Assembly (NCBI GenBank): GCA_039029915.1
Contig: JBCCFD010000044.1
Coordinates: forward strand, 1 to 27,851
Length of the DNA stretch: 27,851 nt
Direction of reading: 5' to 3'
DNA from: QQUD01 sp039029915
GTDB lineage: Bacteria; Chloroflexota; Anaerolineae; Promineifilales; Promineifilaceae
The number at the start of each line of letters is the position of its first letter. The stretch's first letter is position 1. Shown here piece by piece: positions 1 through 8,355 of the stretch. Under the pieces are notes generated by a model. It saw nothing but the letters and a program-made list of their open reading frames with translations. It did not search any database and had not been told where the DNA came from. The position numbers and the translations under genes were made by a program.

Positions 1-735
1 ATGAAAACTCATCGTTATCTATTAATACTTTCTATTACTATATTTGTGCTATCTGCTTGCTCACCAGAAGCAGACCGACTCGAAGAAACGGCCGTTGTGG
101 CCATTGTTCAGGAAGTCGAACCCACGGCCGAGCCTGACACACCCACCCCAGAACCCAGCAATACACCAACGAATACGCCTGAGCCTACGGCCACTCAAAC
201 ACCTGAGCCCACAGAAACAGCCACCCAAACGGCTACGGCTACAAATACACCCACAAATACACCCGAACCCACCGCCACCCAAACCAATACCCCAGTTCCC
301 CCAACAAACACACCTTTGCCACCACCGCCACCACCAACTTCAGCGCCTGTCGCTGTCTATCCAAAAACCCCCATTCTAGAATGGGATGAGCATCGATTTA
401 GAACCTCGATCCAAGCACAACGAGATAGAATTCCCACTTTCTTAGATTATTTTGGGGGTGTTGTAACGGGAAATTCTGGCAGTTGCCAGCGTTATTGGGG
501 CGACTATACCGCTTGGGAGGAATCACCCGTCTTCACATCTGTCCCACCAGAGTGGCAAACGGCTCATAATGAATACGTTTCAATCTTGCAAACGGTAAAA
601 GCTGCTACTGACCCCATTACGCAAGTCTGCTCCAATGGGGGTGGCACGATTGATGATGGCACCGATCAAGCTATTCTAGCCGCATTTGAAAGCCTTCGTC
701 TGCGAATTATTGCCCTGGCTGAACAAGTGGGTTAG
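1..735 (+). CDS. Lipoprotein with Thr/Pro/Glu-rich stalk, unknown function
   Basis: Residues 1-20 form a lipoprotein signal peptide: basic start, hydrophobic core, lipobox L-S-A-C with the lipidated cysteine at residue 20. Residues about 38-115 are a low-complexity stalk of Thr, Pro, Glu, Gln and Asn in which a 14-residue unit beginning NTPTNTPEP occurs twice exactly (about 54-67 and 82-95), ending in a polyproline run. Such stalks are common in Chloroflexota surface proteins and probably hold the C-terminal domain (about 120-244) away from the membrane. That domain has two cysteines that could pair; I recognise no family. The ATG is the first base of the window, so its ribosome binding site cannot be seen, but the signal peptide makes this start likely. 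The stop shares bases with the stop of the convergent dehydrogenase, so there is no room for a terminator between them. Confidence 0.8.
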   Translation: MKTHRYLLILSITIFVLSACSPEADRLEETAVVAIVQEVEPTAEPDTPTPEPSNTPTNTPEPTATQTPEPTETATQTATATNTPTNTPEPTATQTNTPVPPTNTPLPPPPPPTSAPVAVYPKTPILEWDEHRFRTSIQAQRDRIPTFLDYFGGVVTGNSGSCQRYWGDYTAWEESPVFTSVPPEWQTAHNEYVSILQTVKAATDPITQVCSNGGGTIDDGTDQAILAAFESLRLRIIALAEQVG

Positions 736-1682
736 GGATTTATCATGAGCACGGCTTTTAACAAACCATCTTGACGCTGATCCAGCAGTTGAAAAGCTTG
801 CTCCGTGTCTGCAAAATTGAATACCTGCACCAGCGGTTCCGTCACGATATACCCTTGTGCCATCATCATCATCCCTTGGCGCATAGCGTCTAATTTCTCA
901 TCGACACGACGAACGTGCCCGTTCACTACATCAATCGCTTTGTAGTTCCATTTCTGCATATTCACAGAGCGCATCCCATTGTGGGATTGATGATAGCCAA
1001 CCAAAATAAGACGGCCGTGTTCCGCCACCAGCTCAGTGCTGAGGTCAACGGCACTCTGCACGCCCGCCGCTTCAATCACCACATCAAACGGACCATGTTT
1101 GTCTAAAATTTCATCCGCCTCAACAACCGAAGGATTGTACGCCGCAACAGCACCAAACTGCTGGCTTAAGGACAGGCGATCTGCCATAGGGTCAATCGCG
1201 CAAATTTCACCAGCTAGTTGATAAACGGCAATCTGCTGACACACCAATCCCATAAAGCCACAGCCAATAATCGCCACTTTATCCCCCGGCTGAATACCAA
1301 ACCGATTGCCAGCGTGGACACAGCAAGCAATCGCTTCACCTAAAGCATATGTTGGATTTATGGTGCTAGGCAGTTTAACAAGCTCTGAAGGTTTTGACGC
1401 AAAATATTCACTATAAACGGGCAGCGAAAATGAAGTAACCACATCTCCTTTGGAAAATCCAGCCACATTTTTACCAACTTGAACCACCTGTCCGCTCCCT
1501 TCATGTCCCAACCGACTGTATGCTTTCGCCATCGTTTCTCGATTTTGATAAACAAACAGGTCGCCACTGCATACGCCACTAGAATGAGTTTGAATCAGCA
1601 ACTCATCATCTCCAATTTCAGGGATTTTTACCTCTTGAATTTCAAAGCCATGTTCAGTTAAAACGGCCGTTTTCATCATCAT
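732..1682 (-). CDS. Zinc-type medium-chain dehydrogenase (alcohol/polyol dehydrogenase-like)
   Basis: Medium-chain dehydrogenase/reductase. The N-terminal catalytic domain has the zinc-ligand motif SGVCSGD and the GHEGSG motif; the Rossmann domain has a GCGFMGLV nucleotide-binding loop. The four-cysteine structural zinc lobe of classical alcohol dehydrogenases is not visible. The family oxidises alcohols or polyols, or reduces aldehydes and ketones, with NAD(P). It follows GH32 on the same strand, so a role with fructose or a polyol from sucrose breakdown is tempting but is inference; the hairpin at 1769-1802 may separate it from the operon. I chose the first of three consecutive ATGs (1682), 6 nt after AAGGA; the frame extends to a TTG at 1721 without a good ribosome site. 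Its stop overlaps that of the lipoprotein gene. Two ACGGCCGT octamers lie inside (1011, 1663). Confidence 0.85.
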   Translation of the reverse strand: MMMKTAVLTEHGFEIQEVKIPEIGDDELLIQTHSSGVCSGDLFVYQNRETMAKAYSRLGHEGSGQVVQVGKNVAGFSKGDVVTSFSLPVYSEYFASKPSELVKLPSTINPTYALGEAIACCVHAGNRFGIQPGDKVAIIGCGFMGLVCQQIAVYQLAGEICAIDPMADRLSLSQQFGAVAAYNPSVVEADEILDKHGPFDVVIEAAGVQSAVDLSTELVAEHGRLILVGYHQSHNGMRSVNMQKWNYKAIDVVNGHVRRVDEKLDAMRQGMMMMAQGYIVTEPLVQVFNFADTEQAFQLLDQRQDGLLKAVLMINP

Positions 1683-1768
1683 TTTTTTCCTTAGGTTCCG
1701 TTGCCAAATGTGATTCGACAATCTTTGTTTGGTGTATCGCTCAGGCCACCTTGGGCCAACTCAAAGAA

Positions 1769-1802
1769 AAGGTGCGGCTCAGAGCCAAATGAGCCACACC
1801 TT
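1769..1802 (-). terminator. Hairpin between GH32 and the dehydrogenase, likely terminator or attenuator
   Basis: AAGGTGCGGCTCA (1769-1781) pairs with TGAGCCACACCTT (1790-1802): a 13-bp stem with one mismatch and an 8-nt loop. Read on the minus strand it comes about 70 nt after the GH32 stop and is followed by a U-rich stretch (TTCTTT), as in an intrinsic terminator. It probably ends most sugar-operon transcripts before the dehydrogenase. Confidence 0.65.
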
Positions 1803-1870
1803 CCACGGAGAAGATAACCTTGCAAATCAAAGGTGATCCTACAATTAATAACCCCACCCAAAAGTGGATT

Positions 1871-3370
1871 CTATTCGGCAGCTGCTTCTACAAAAAACTG
1901 CGCCGGAGACAGTAAATATACGTCCAGTGATTTCAAAATGACGCTTTTGTTTTCACTGAAAAAATGGAGACTAAATTGGTTATTCGTTGGGAATACACGC
2001 TCATTAAACGTGACTAAACCTTCATCAACAAACAGGACGAATGCTGAGCTATCGACAAACATGTGGAAACGCAGCAGTTGATTAGAAATCCTGTATTCAG
2101 CTAAATGAGTATCACCAAACGCTTCGTGAAAATTCGACAACCCCGCCTGAGACCGATCTACAAACAGATGTCGGTTTTTTGGTCTATAGCCAACGGCCGT
2201 ATATGCATCATCATCTGACACTAGCCGAAATCCAAATTGGTCCACAGCAGCATCAACTTCAAAAATCGCTACTATCTCCATTAAAGGGGCTGTAAGGTTG
2301 GGCTTAAAGCCTGCCTCAATCGGAATCGTTACCATTTGCCAAGCAAAGTGCTCCACTCGAAGCTGTTGAAGTTCGGCTATCGGTTTTTGAACAAGTTGAT
2401 AACCCTTTTCCGTTTCTGTTAAGCCAACTTCACGCGGTAGCGACATCGCTCCGCGCCAGGTTGACGTCGGAATTTGAGTGGCATACTGCCAATTATTCAT
2501 CCACGCTAGCCAAAGCTGACGCCCATCCAGTGTATCGCTCCACGACTGTGCCGCATAAAAATCAGCCCCGTAATCTGCCCATAAAACAGTCTCTTTAGAA
2601 TTGTCATTGACAAACTCATATCCATTAAACTGCCCTACAAAATATTGCATTCCGCTACCACCAGCTGGGGCACCTGCCCCAAGTCCTACGGTTAACACCC
2701 AGCGGGTTTCAGCCCCACCATCAATGGACAACTCAAACATATCTGGTGTTTCCCACACGCCCGTTGCCGCACCTTGCCCAAAACCAAAGCGCCCTTTCCT
2801 CTCCCAATTCACCATATCAGAAGAAGTGTAAAATTGAATAGCGTTCCCAGCAGCAATGAGCATCACCCAATGCCCTGCACCGTTTCCGGCGTCGTACCAT
2901 ATCACTTTTGGATCACGAAAGTTTTGTAAATTAGGTGGTGTAGGGATGATTGGGTTACCTTGATATTTGATCCAAGAACGGCCGTTATCCACGCTGTACG
3001 CCAGCGCCTGACTCTGCTTTTCGCTATCGGGATCGTGGTAGGTATAAAAAGCGATCATCGCCTCTTCGCCAAAACCGGCCGTGTTGTGCCAATCGATAAC
3101 GGCCCCCCCAGAAAAAATGTAGCCAAGCTCATCTGGATAAAGTGCAATGGGCAGATGCGTCCAGTTCACCATGTCAGGACTCACGGCGTGCCCCCAATGC
3201 ATGGGCCCCCACTTTGTATCATCAGGGTAATATTGATAGAAAAGGTGATATTCTCCCTTGTAAAACACCATCCCGTTCGGGTCGTTCATCCAGTTTTTCG
3301 GTACAGAGAAGTGCAGCAACGGCCGTAAAGGTTCAGACAGATCCATGATCACATTTGAATTTTTCATCAT
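1871..3370 (-). CDS. GH32 beta-fructosidase (sucrose/levan/inulin hydrolase)
   Basis: Glycoside hydrolase family 32, which cleaves terminal beta-fructosyl bonds of sucrose and fructans with retention. All three hallmark blocks are visible: WMNDPNG near the N-terminus (nucleophile Asp30), FRDP (transition-state stabiliser Asp153) and WETPD (acid/base Glu207). The last block is usually WECPD; here Cys is Thr, a variation next to rather than at the catalytic residue. The five-bladed propeller spans about 15-320 and the C-terminal beta-sandwich about 340-490. There is no signal peptide, so the enzyme should be cytoplasmic and act on sugar imported by the adjacent transporter, favouring sucrose or short fructo-oligosaccharides over polymeric levan. 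ATGs at 3370 and 3367 are both possible starts; no strong ribosome site is seen. Three ACGGCCGT octamers lie in the gene (2193, 2978, 3319). Confidence 0.95.
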   Translation of the reverse strand: MMKNSNVIMDLSEPLRPLLHFSVPKNWMNDPNGMVFYKGEYHLFYQYYPDDTKWGPMHWGHAVSPDMVNWTHLPIALYPDELGYIFSGGAVIDWHNTAGFGEEAMIAFYTYHDPDSEKQSQALAYSVDNGRSWIKYQGNPIIPTPPNLQNFRDPKVIWYDAGNGAGHWVMLIAAGNAIQFYTSSDMVNWERKGRFGFGQGAATGVWETPDMFELSIDGGAETRWVLTVGLGAGAPAGGSGMQYFVGQFNGYEFVNDNSKETVLWADYGADFYAAQSWSDTLDGRQLWLAWMNNWQYATQIPTSTWRGAMSLPREVGLTETEKGYQLVQKPIAELQQLRVEHFAWQMVTIPIEAGFKPNLTAPLMEIVAIFEVDAAVDQFGFRLVSDDDAYTAVGYRPKNRHLFVDRSQAGLSNFHEAFGDTHLAEYRISNQLLRFHMFVDSSAFVLFVDEGLVTFNERVFPTNNQFSLHFFSENKSVILKSLDVYLLSPAQFFVEAAAE

Positions 3371-3503
3371 GTTAGCAGATACATTTGGCTAACTGGTGTT
3401 CTGTCCACTCTCAAATGATGGATATCAAATTGAACGGAATCGAAGGTTTCGTCACCCTTCATCCTAATTTTTATCCATCAAATCAGAGTAGACGAAACAG
3501 TAG

Positions 3504-4397
3504 CTACCCTTTTACACCACTACTCGCCACACTTTGAACAAACCAGCGTTGGAAAATTAAAAAGATAGCTAAAGTAGGCAAGGTCATTAAAGCCGCAAAT
3601 GCAAATCGATCGCCCCACAAGAATGGCGCCTGACCGTACAACGTATTCATTGCCAAAGGCAGCGGCATAAACTCTGGACCACGCGTGACCATCAAAGGCC
3701 AGAGAAGCATGCCCCACTTGAAAATAAACTGCAGGATCGCAACAGTAGAAAATACGGGCAGAGAAAGCGGCACAATAATTTGCCAGTAAATCCGAAAACG
3801 ACTGGCACCATCAACCAGCGCCGCTTCTTCCAATTCAACCGGAATACCAATAAAAAATTGATAAAACAGGAAAATTGAAAAGGCGTCAGCAATAAATGGA
3901 ATAATCTGTACGTGATATGAATTCAGCCAACCAAAAACATTCACCACTCGCAACAGAGGCACCGCAATAGCCTCAAAGGGAATAATCATCAGCGCTACGA
4001 CCACGCCCAGCATCAAATCACGGCCAGACCATTTCAGTCGTGACAATGAATAAGCAATCAAGCTATTGACAAACAATCCAATCACAATCGTCGAACCAAC
4101 GATTAAAACTGAATTGCCAAATGCCAACGGAAAATCAACCCGTTCAAAAACATCCGTATAATTTTGAAACGATATGGCGCGTGGAATAAACATCCAAATG
4201 GTGCCCATATCTTGAGTAATACTCGTCTCATCTGCTTGAAGCGACAACACAATCATGGCGATTGTCGGGAACAGAAAAAAGAAACCAAGTAAAACTAATG
4301 CGATATAACCCAAAACAGTGCCTACCCTTTTTTGCATAGATAAGCTACCCGTTTTTTGTTTTACCTCGCTATTTCCTTGCATTGCAACGTGTGCCAT
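3504..4397 (-). CDS. CUT1 sugar ABC transporter permease, MalG type
   Basis: Inner-membrane permease of about six helices. The cytoplasmic EAA loop, which docks the ATPase, reads EEAALVDGASRFRIYWQIIVP and marks the MalG-like subunit of carbohydrate uptake transporter family 1. The start is supported by a purine-rich site (AGGGGGAAAA) just before the ATG at 4397, and the stop of the upstream permease is only 8 nt away, so the two are probably translationally coupled. It should pair with the MalF-type permease and the double binding protein to import the sugar cut by GH32. No ATPase gene is present; as in many CUT1 systems a shared MsmK/MalK-type ATPase encoded elsewhere is the likely energiser (inference). 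Confidence 0.93.
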   Translation of the reverse strand: MAHVAMQGNSEVKQKTGSLSMQKRVGTVLGYIALVLLGFFFLFPTIAMIVLSLQADETSITQDMGTIWMFIPRAISFQNYTDVFERVDFPLAFGNSVLIVGSTIVIGLFVNSLIAYSLSRLKWSGRDLMLGVVVALMIIPFEAIAVPLLRVVNVFGWLNSYHVQIIPFIADAFSIFLFYQFFIGIPVELEEAALVDGASRFRIYWQIIVPLSLPVFSTVAILQFIFKWGMLLWPLMVTRGPEFMPLPLAMNTLYGQAPFLWGDRFAFAALMTLPTLAIFLIFQRWFVQSVASSGVKG

Positions 4398-4405
4398 TTT
4401 TCCCC

Positions 4406-5323
4406 CTAAGCCTCAGATTCCGATAATACATATCGTTGAACCAGTGAGATAATGAGAACGATTAAAAAGAAAATTACCGTAATGGCTGAAGCGTATCCAA
4501 TTCGCCCCTGTTCAAAGCCCATCACTTTTGTGTAAAACACCATCGTTTGCGTCGAATTTTGTGGACCACCCCTCGTTAAAACTTCGACTTGCGCATAGAG
4601 TTGAAAGGCAAGAATAGTGGTTGAAATCACAACAAACAGCGTGGTATTCCGCAACATCGGTAGGGTCACATTGAAAAATTGCTGCCGGATATTGGCCCCA
4701 TCAATTTGAGCCGCCTCGTAAAGTGAATAAGGAATTTCTTGTAAACCAGCGAGGAATATCACCATCTGAAAACCAACCCCCTGCCAAATTGATAAAAGCA
4801 TAATCGCCCCAAAGGCAAGGCTTCGATTGCCCAACCAATCTTGAGGGCCAATTAAGCCAAAGGAAATAAAATTGACAAATTGATTGATCGTGCCATTGGC
4901 GCTTGCCTCGTACAAGAATGCCCACACCACAGAAACAACTACCATCGTGATAGCAACAGGGCTGAAATAAACGGTGCGAAAGAAATTAACAAATTTAAGC
5001 TTTTGATTAATGAGGACGGCGAGCAATAGAGCCAGTACTGTTTGCACCGGCACAACAACCCCCACAAACGTAAAATTATTGAGCAGGGCTCGCGTAAACC
5101 GCTTGTCGGCTACTAGCCGGGTAAAATTTCGCAGACCTACAAATTCGGTTGGATTTGGGCCGGGAACAAGCCGCTGATTTGTGAATGAGAAAATGAATGC
5201 CAAAATGAATGGGACAATAACAAACACAAATAAGAGAATCAGAGCAGGTGAAGCAAATAACCAGCCCAAACGACTTTCATTTCCACGCCAACCTTTTTTT
5301 CTCGCATTATTTTGTATTACCAC
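4406..5323 (-). CDS. CUT1 sugar ABC transporter permease, MalF type
   Basis: Multi-helix permease with the EAA loop YEAAQIDGANIRQQFFNVTLP, typical of the MalF-like CUT1 subunit. The N-terminal segment is basic (RKKGWRGNE) before the first helix (SPALILLFVFVIVPFILAF). I place the start at GTG 5323, because GGAGG lies 7 nt upstream of it; the frame stays open to a TTG at 5374 with no comparable site, so the protein could be 17 residues longer. It lies between the binding protein and the MalG-type permease, all on the minus strand. The 257-nt gap to the binding-protein stop holds a large hairpin (5507-5568), a layout reminiscent of malE-malF, where the periplasmic component is made in excess. 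Confidence 0.92.
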   Translation of the reverse strand: MVIQNNARKKGWRGNESRLGWLFASPALILLFVFVIVPFILAFIFSFTNQRLVPGPNPTEFVGLRNFTRLVADKRFTRALLNNFTFVGVVVPVQTVLALLLAVLINQKLKFVNFFRTVYFSPVAITMVVVSVVWAFLYEASANGTINQFVNFISFGLIGPQDWLGNRSLAFGAIMLLSIWQGVGFQMVIFLAGLQEIPYSLYEAAQIDGANIRQQFFNVTLPMLRNTTLFVVISTTILAFQLYAQVEVLTRGGPQNSTQTMVFYTKVMGFEQGRIGYASAITVIFFLIVLIISLVQRYVLSESEA

Positions 5324-5506
5324 CTTTACTCCTCCAACTGGATAAATGAGATTAGCAACATTAACTGCAGCCAACCCATCAATCCTTTTATTAAGTAAAA
5401 GCGAGAGAAGTAGCTCCGCCGATTTTCTCTAAAACCTTCCCGCATTCACTTTTGAACAAATGGTAAAAACTATTTTGCAAATAGACCAATAAAGGCTATC
5501 AATCTG
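5324..5506. other. Non-coding part of the binding protein/permease spacer
   Basis: I see no gene here. Towards the permease it contributes the GGAGG ribosome site. No convincing promoter with both boxes was found, so the permeases are probably read from the upstream promoter through the hairpin. Confidence 0.5.
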
Positions 5507-5568
5507 CTTGGTGAACGGCAATCAATTTATTACATGTGATAAGCAAAAATTGGTCACCGCTCACCAAG
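5507..5568 (-). promoter_or_regulatory. Large intercistronic hairpin after the binding-protein gene
   Basis: CTTGGTGAACGGCAATCAATTT and its imperfect reverse complement (5545-5568) form a stem of about 20 bp starting with 8 perfect pairs, followed by CGG with G-U or single mismatches. It begins 12 nt beyond the stop codon of the binding protein on the transcribed strand and lacks a clear poly-U tail. This fits a 3'-stabilising or partial-termination hairpin that raises binding-protein mRNA over permease mRNA. Confidence 0.6.
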
Positions 5569-5580
5569 TCAAATCTCTAC

Positions 5581-8220
5581 CTATTCATAGCCATTATTGT
5601 CTTCAATATCTAAGTCAATATTGAAGGCAGCATCACTTAGGGCAGTTTGGACATCACCGCCCGTCACAATTGAGTCTAAAGCAAATGAAAACTCGCTGGT
5701 GATTGTTGCGTAAGCTGGCGTAATTGGACGGGGTACCGCCACTTCACTGTTCAACTGCTGAATAAAGATATTCAAATCGCCACCATCACCATAAAGCTCG
5801 CTGCGTTGTTCTAAAGCTGATAAACGAGCCGGAACAGCACCATTAGCATCCGTCATGATCAAGATGTTATCTGGTTGCAGCATATACTCCATGAAAGCCC
5901 ACGCGCCATCAGCATCTGCACAGGTATTGGTAATTCCCCAGTTCCAAGAGCCCATACCGGTGGCCGCACCACCACCAAAGTCGGGCATTGGAATTAGAAT
6001 AGAATCGTCTCCTAGCTCGTCTTTATGGGTGTTGTACATCCAGTGTCCAACCCAAGCCAACGCTGAAATTTTCGAGCCGTAGAAATCATCATCAGTTGTT
6101 TGACCAGGATTAATATAGCCAGCATCAATCCAGCTTTGCAACGCTTCCATTGCTGCTACCGATTCTGATCCATCTAGGGTTCCACTAGCCGCTTGGTAAT
6201 CGTTGCGGTCAATTAAATCCCCACCAAACCCTTGCAATAAGGGTGAGAATCCATAAGTGTACCATTCACCTCGTCCGTAGTTAAAGTGCATATCCATGGC
6301 GAACTCAACCTGATCGAGTGCTTGCAAAGCGGCTAAGGCTTCTTCAAACTCTGCCAATGTCCACGCATCATCAATGCTGGTTGGAATACGCACACCTGCT
6401 TCTTCTAAATATGCTTTATTTGCATAAATGGCTAAGCCTGAATCAAATTGGCCGAGGCTGTAAAGCTCACCGTTGTACGTCCCTTGATTGACAATGGACG
6501 GTAGGAAATCATCCAGCATGGTTTGGCTGACATACCCTGTGATCGGCTGCAAAAATCCCGACCAGGCAAAGTTATAAAGCAATGGGCCGTCAAAATCGAG
6601 TAAACAAGGCAAGTCACCCGCCAAAGCAGCTGCATTCACCTGATCGGTATAGGAGCCATCTGGCAAGCTAACAATTTCGACAACATACTCTGATTGCGAG
6701 CTGTTGAATCCCGAGGCGATTGTTTCGATTGCATCTCGTTCGCCACCTTGCCCAGCATGATTCCATACTGAAACAGTGGTGGCCTCACCAGATGCTGCAT
6801 CTTCAATTTCAACTGTGCCTTGGGTGTTACCAGAAGCACCACCGTACCCATTGTTGTCTTCAATATCCAAATCGATATTGGCCGCAGCATCGCCCAATGC
6901 AGTTTGGACATCCCCACCTGTCACGATGGAGTCTAAAGCAAATGAAAACTCGCTGGTGATTGTTGCGTATGCTGGTGTAATTGGACGAGGTACGGCCACA
7001 TCACTGTTCAGCTGCTGAATAAAGATATTTAGGTCTCCACCCTCGCCATATAGCTCATCACGTTGTTCTAGAGCCGATAAACGCGCAGGAACAGCACCAT
7101 TGGCGTCCGTCATGATTAAAATGTTGTCTGGTTGCAACATGTAATCCATGAAGGCCCATGCCCCGTCTGGATCGTTACATGTGCTGGTGATCCCCCAGTT
7201 CCAAGAGCCCATACCGGTGGCGGCACCACCGCCAAGATCTGGCATTGGAATCAAAATTGAGTCGTCACCGAGTTCGTCTTTATGGGTGTTGTACATCCAA
7301 TGGCCAACCCACACTAAACCAGAAATCTTTGAACCGTAGAAATCATCATCAGTCGTTTGACCAGGATTGATATACCCAGCGTCAATCCAGCTTTGCAACG
7401 CTTCCATTGCTGCAACCGATTCTGAACCATCTAAGGTACCACTGGCCGATTGGTAATCGTTGCGGTCGATCAGATCCCCACCAAACCCTTGCAATAAGGG
7501 TGAGAATCCATAAGTGTACCATTCCCCACGTCCATAATTGAAATGCATGTCTAGAGCGAACTCAACCTGATCGAGTGCCTGCAAAGCGGCTAAGGCTTCT
7601 TCAAACTCTGCCAATGTCCACGCATCATCAATGCTGGTTGGAATACGCACCCCCGCTTCTTCCAAGTATGCTTTATTTCCAAAAATGGCGAGACCTGAAT
7701 CAAATTGGCCGAGGCTATAAAGCTCTCCGTTATAGGTTCCTTGATTGACGATCGACGGTAGGAAATCATCCAACATCGTTTGACTGACATAGCCTGTAAT
7801 CGGTTGTAAAAATCCTGACCAGGCAAAGTTGTACAGCAATGGACCATCAAAATCTAGTAAGCAAGGTAAGTCACCTGCCAAGGCAGCCGCGTTTACCTGA
7901 TCGGTATAGGAACCATCTGGTAAACTAACAATTTCAACAACATACTCTGATTGTGAGCTGTTGAAACCAGCAGCGATCGTTTCGATAGCATCTCGTTCAC
8001 CACCTTGCCCAGCGTGATTCCATACTGAAATATTTATTGGCTCTGAAGAAACTTCTTCCATTTCTTCATCGGCCATTTCCTCATCGGCATTATTTTCGGT
8101 TTCTGAACTTTCTGCTGGCTCGTCTGCCGGGGCAGGCTCATCACCACCACAGGCAACAAGCAAAACAGCAAGCAAAAGTAGCAAAGCGGTAGTAAGCCGC
8201 CACTTTCGTGTGGATAACAT
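5581..8220 (-). CDS. Tandem-fused double sugar-binding lipoprotein of a CUT1 ABC transporter
   Basis: Signal peptide with lipobox L-V-A-C (Cys24), an acidic linker (about 25-62) and then two complete MalE/SBP_bac_1-type domains, residues about 64-460 and 483-879. The repeat unit is 419 codons. The domains differ at roughly 20 of about 395 positions (for example FGNKAY versus YANKAY, GLVWVGH versus ALAWVGH, near likely sugar-facing loops). A normal family member is 400-450 residues, so this is an in-frame internal duplication sharing one lipid anchor and a Gly/Ser/Thr linker. Conserved cysteines (in LPCLLD and the later T-C) occur in both halves. Many differences at DNA level are silent, so both halves look selected. 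AAGGAGAG precedes the ATG. With the adjacent permeases, GH32 and LacI regulator, the ligand is probably sucrose or a fructo-oligosaccharide (inference). Confidence 0.95.
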   Translation of the reverse strand: MLSTRKWRLTTALLLLLAVLLVACGGDEPAPADEPAESSETENNADEEMADEEMEEVSSEPINISVWNHAGQGGERDAIETIAAGFNSSQSEYVVEIVSLPDGSYTDQVNAAALAGDLPCLLDFDGPLLYNFAWSGFLQPITGYVSQTMLDDFLPSIVNQGTYNGELYSLGQFDSGLAIFGNKAYLEEAGVRIPTSIDDAWTLAEFEEALAALQALDQVEFALDMHFNYGRGEWYTYGFSPLLQGFGGDLIDRNDYQSASGTLDGSESVAAMEALQSWIDAGYINPGQTTDDDFYGSKISGLVWVGHWMYNTHKDELGDDSILIPMPDLGGGAATGMGSWNWGITSTCNDPDGAWAFMDYMLQPDNILIMTDANGAVPARLSALEQRDELYGEGGDLNIFIQQLNSDVAVPRPITPAYATITSEFSFALDSIVTGGDVQTALGDAAANIDLDIEDNNGYGGASGNTQGTVEIEDAASGEATTVSVWNHAGQGGERDAIETIASGFNSSQSEYVVEIVSLPDGSYTDQVNAAALAGDLPCLLDFDGPLLYNFAWSGFLQPITGYVSQTMLDDFLPSIVNQGTYNGELYSLGQFDSGLAIYANKAYLEEAGVRIPTSIDDAWTLAEFEEALAALQALDQVEFAMDMHFNYGRGEWYTYGFSPLLQGFGGDLIDRNDYQAASGTLDGSESVAAMEALQSWIDAGYINPGQTTDDDFYGSKISALAWVGHWMYNTHKDELGDDSILIPMPDFGGGAATGMGSWNWGITNTCADADGAWAFMEYMLQPDNILIMTDANGAVPARLSALEQRSELYGDGGDLNIFIQQLNSEVAVPRPITPAYATITSEFSFALDSIVTGGDVQTALSDAAFNIDLDIEDNNGYE

Positions 8221-8302
8221 TTCTCTCTCCTTACTTAATTAAAAATAATTGGGTGTGATTTTGTTTAACTTTAAATCTTTTTCTCGTCAAACAAACTGGA
8301 AA

Positions 8303-8329
8303 TTAAAATAAATGCTGAATTTTCTTCAT
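8303..8329 (-). CDS. Possible 8-residue leader peptide before the binding-protein gene
   Basis: In the 135-nt gap between lacI and the binding-protein gene, AAAGGAGG on the minus strand lies 3 nt before an ATG that opens the short frame MKKIQHLF followed by TAA. The sequence looks like the first residues of a signal peptide, so it may be the remnant of a lost gene, a translated leader, or chance. A weak promoter-like TTGACG (8285-8290, minus) follows it. Spacing to the ribosome site is short. Confidence 0.3.
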   Translation of the reverse strand: MKKIQHLF

Positions 8330-8355
8330 CAACCTCCTTTCTCATCGAACGATGG

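Noticed and set aside
61..379. Overlapping open frames on both strands across the proline/threonine-rich region
   Set aside because: They are by-products of the low-complexity codons of the lipoprotein stalk; they lack ribosome sites and plausible protein composition.
3446..3498. Inverted pair GTTTCGTC/GACGAAAC between GH32 and the permease
   Set aside because: Only 8 bp with a 37-nt loop and no U-run; too weak to call a terminator.
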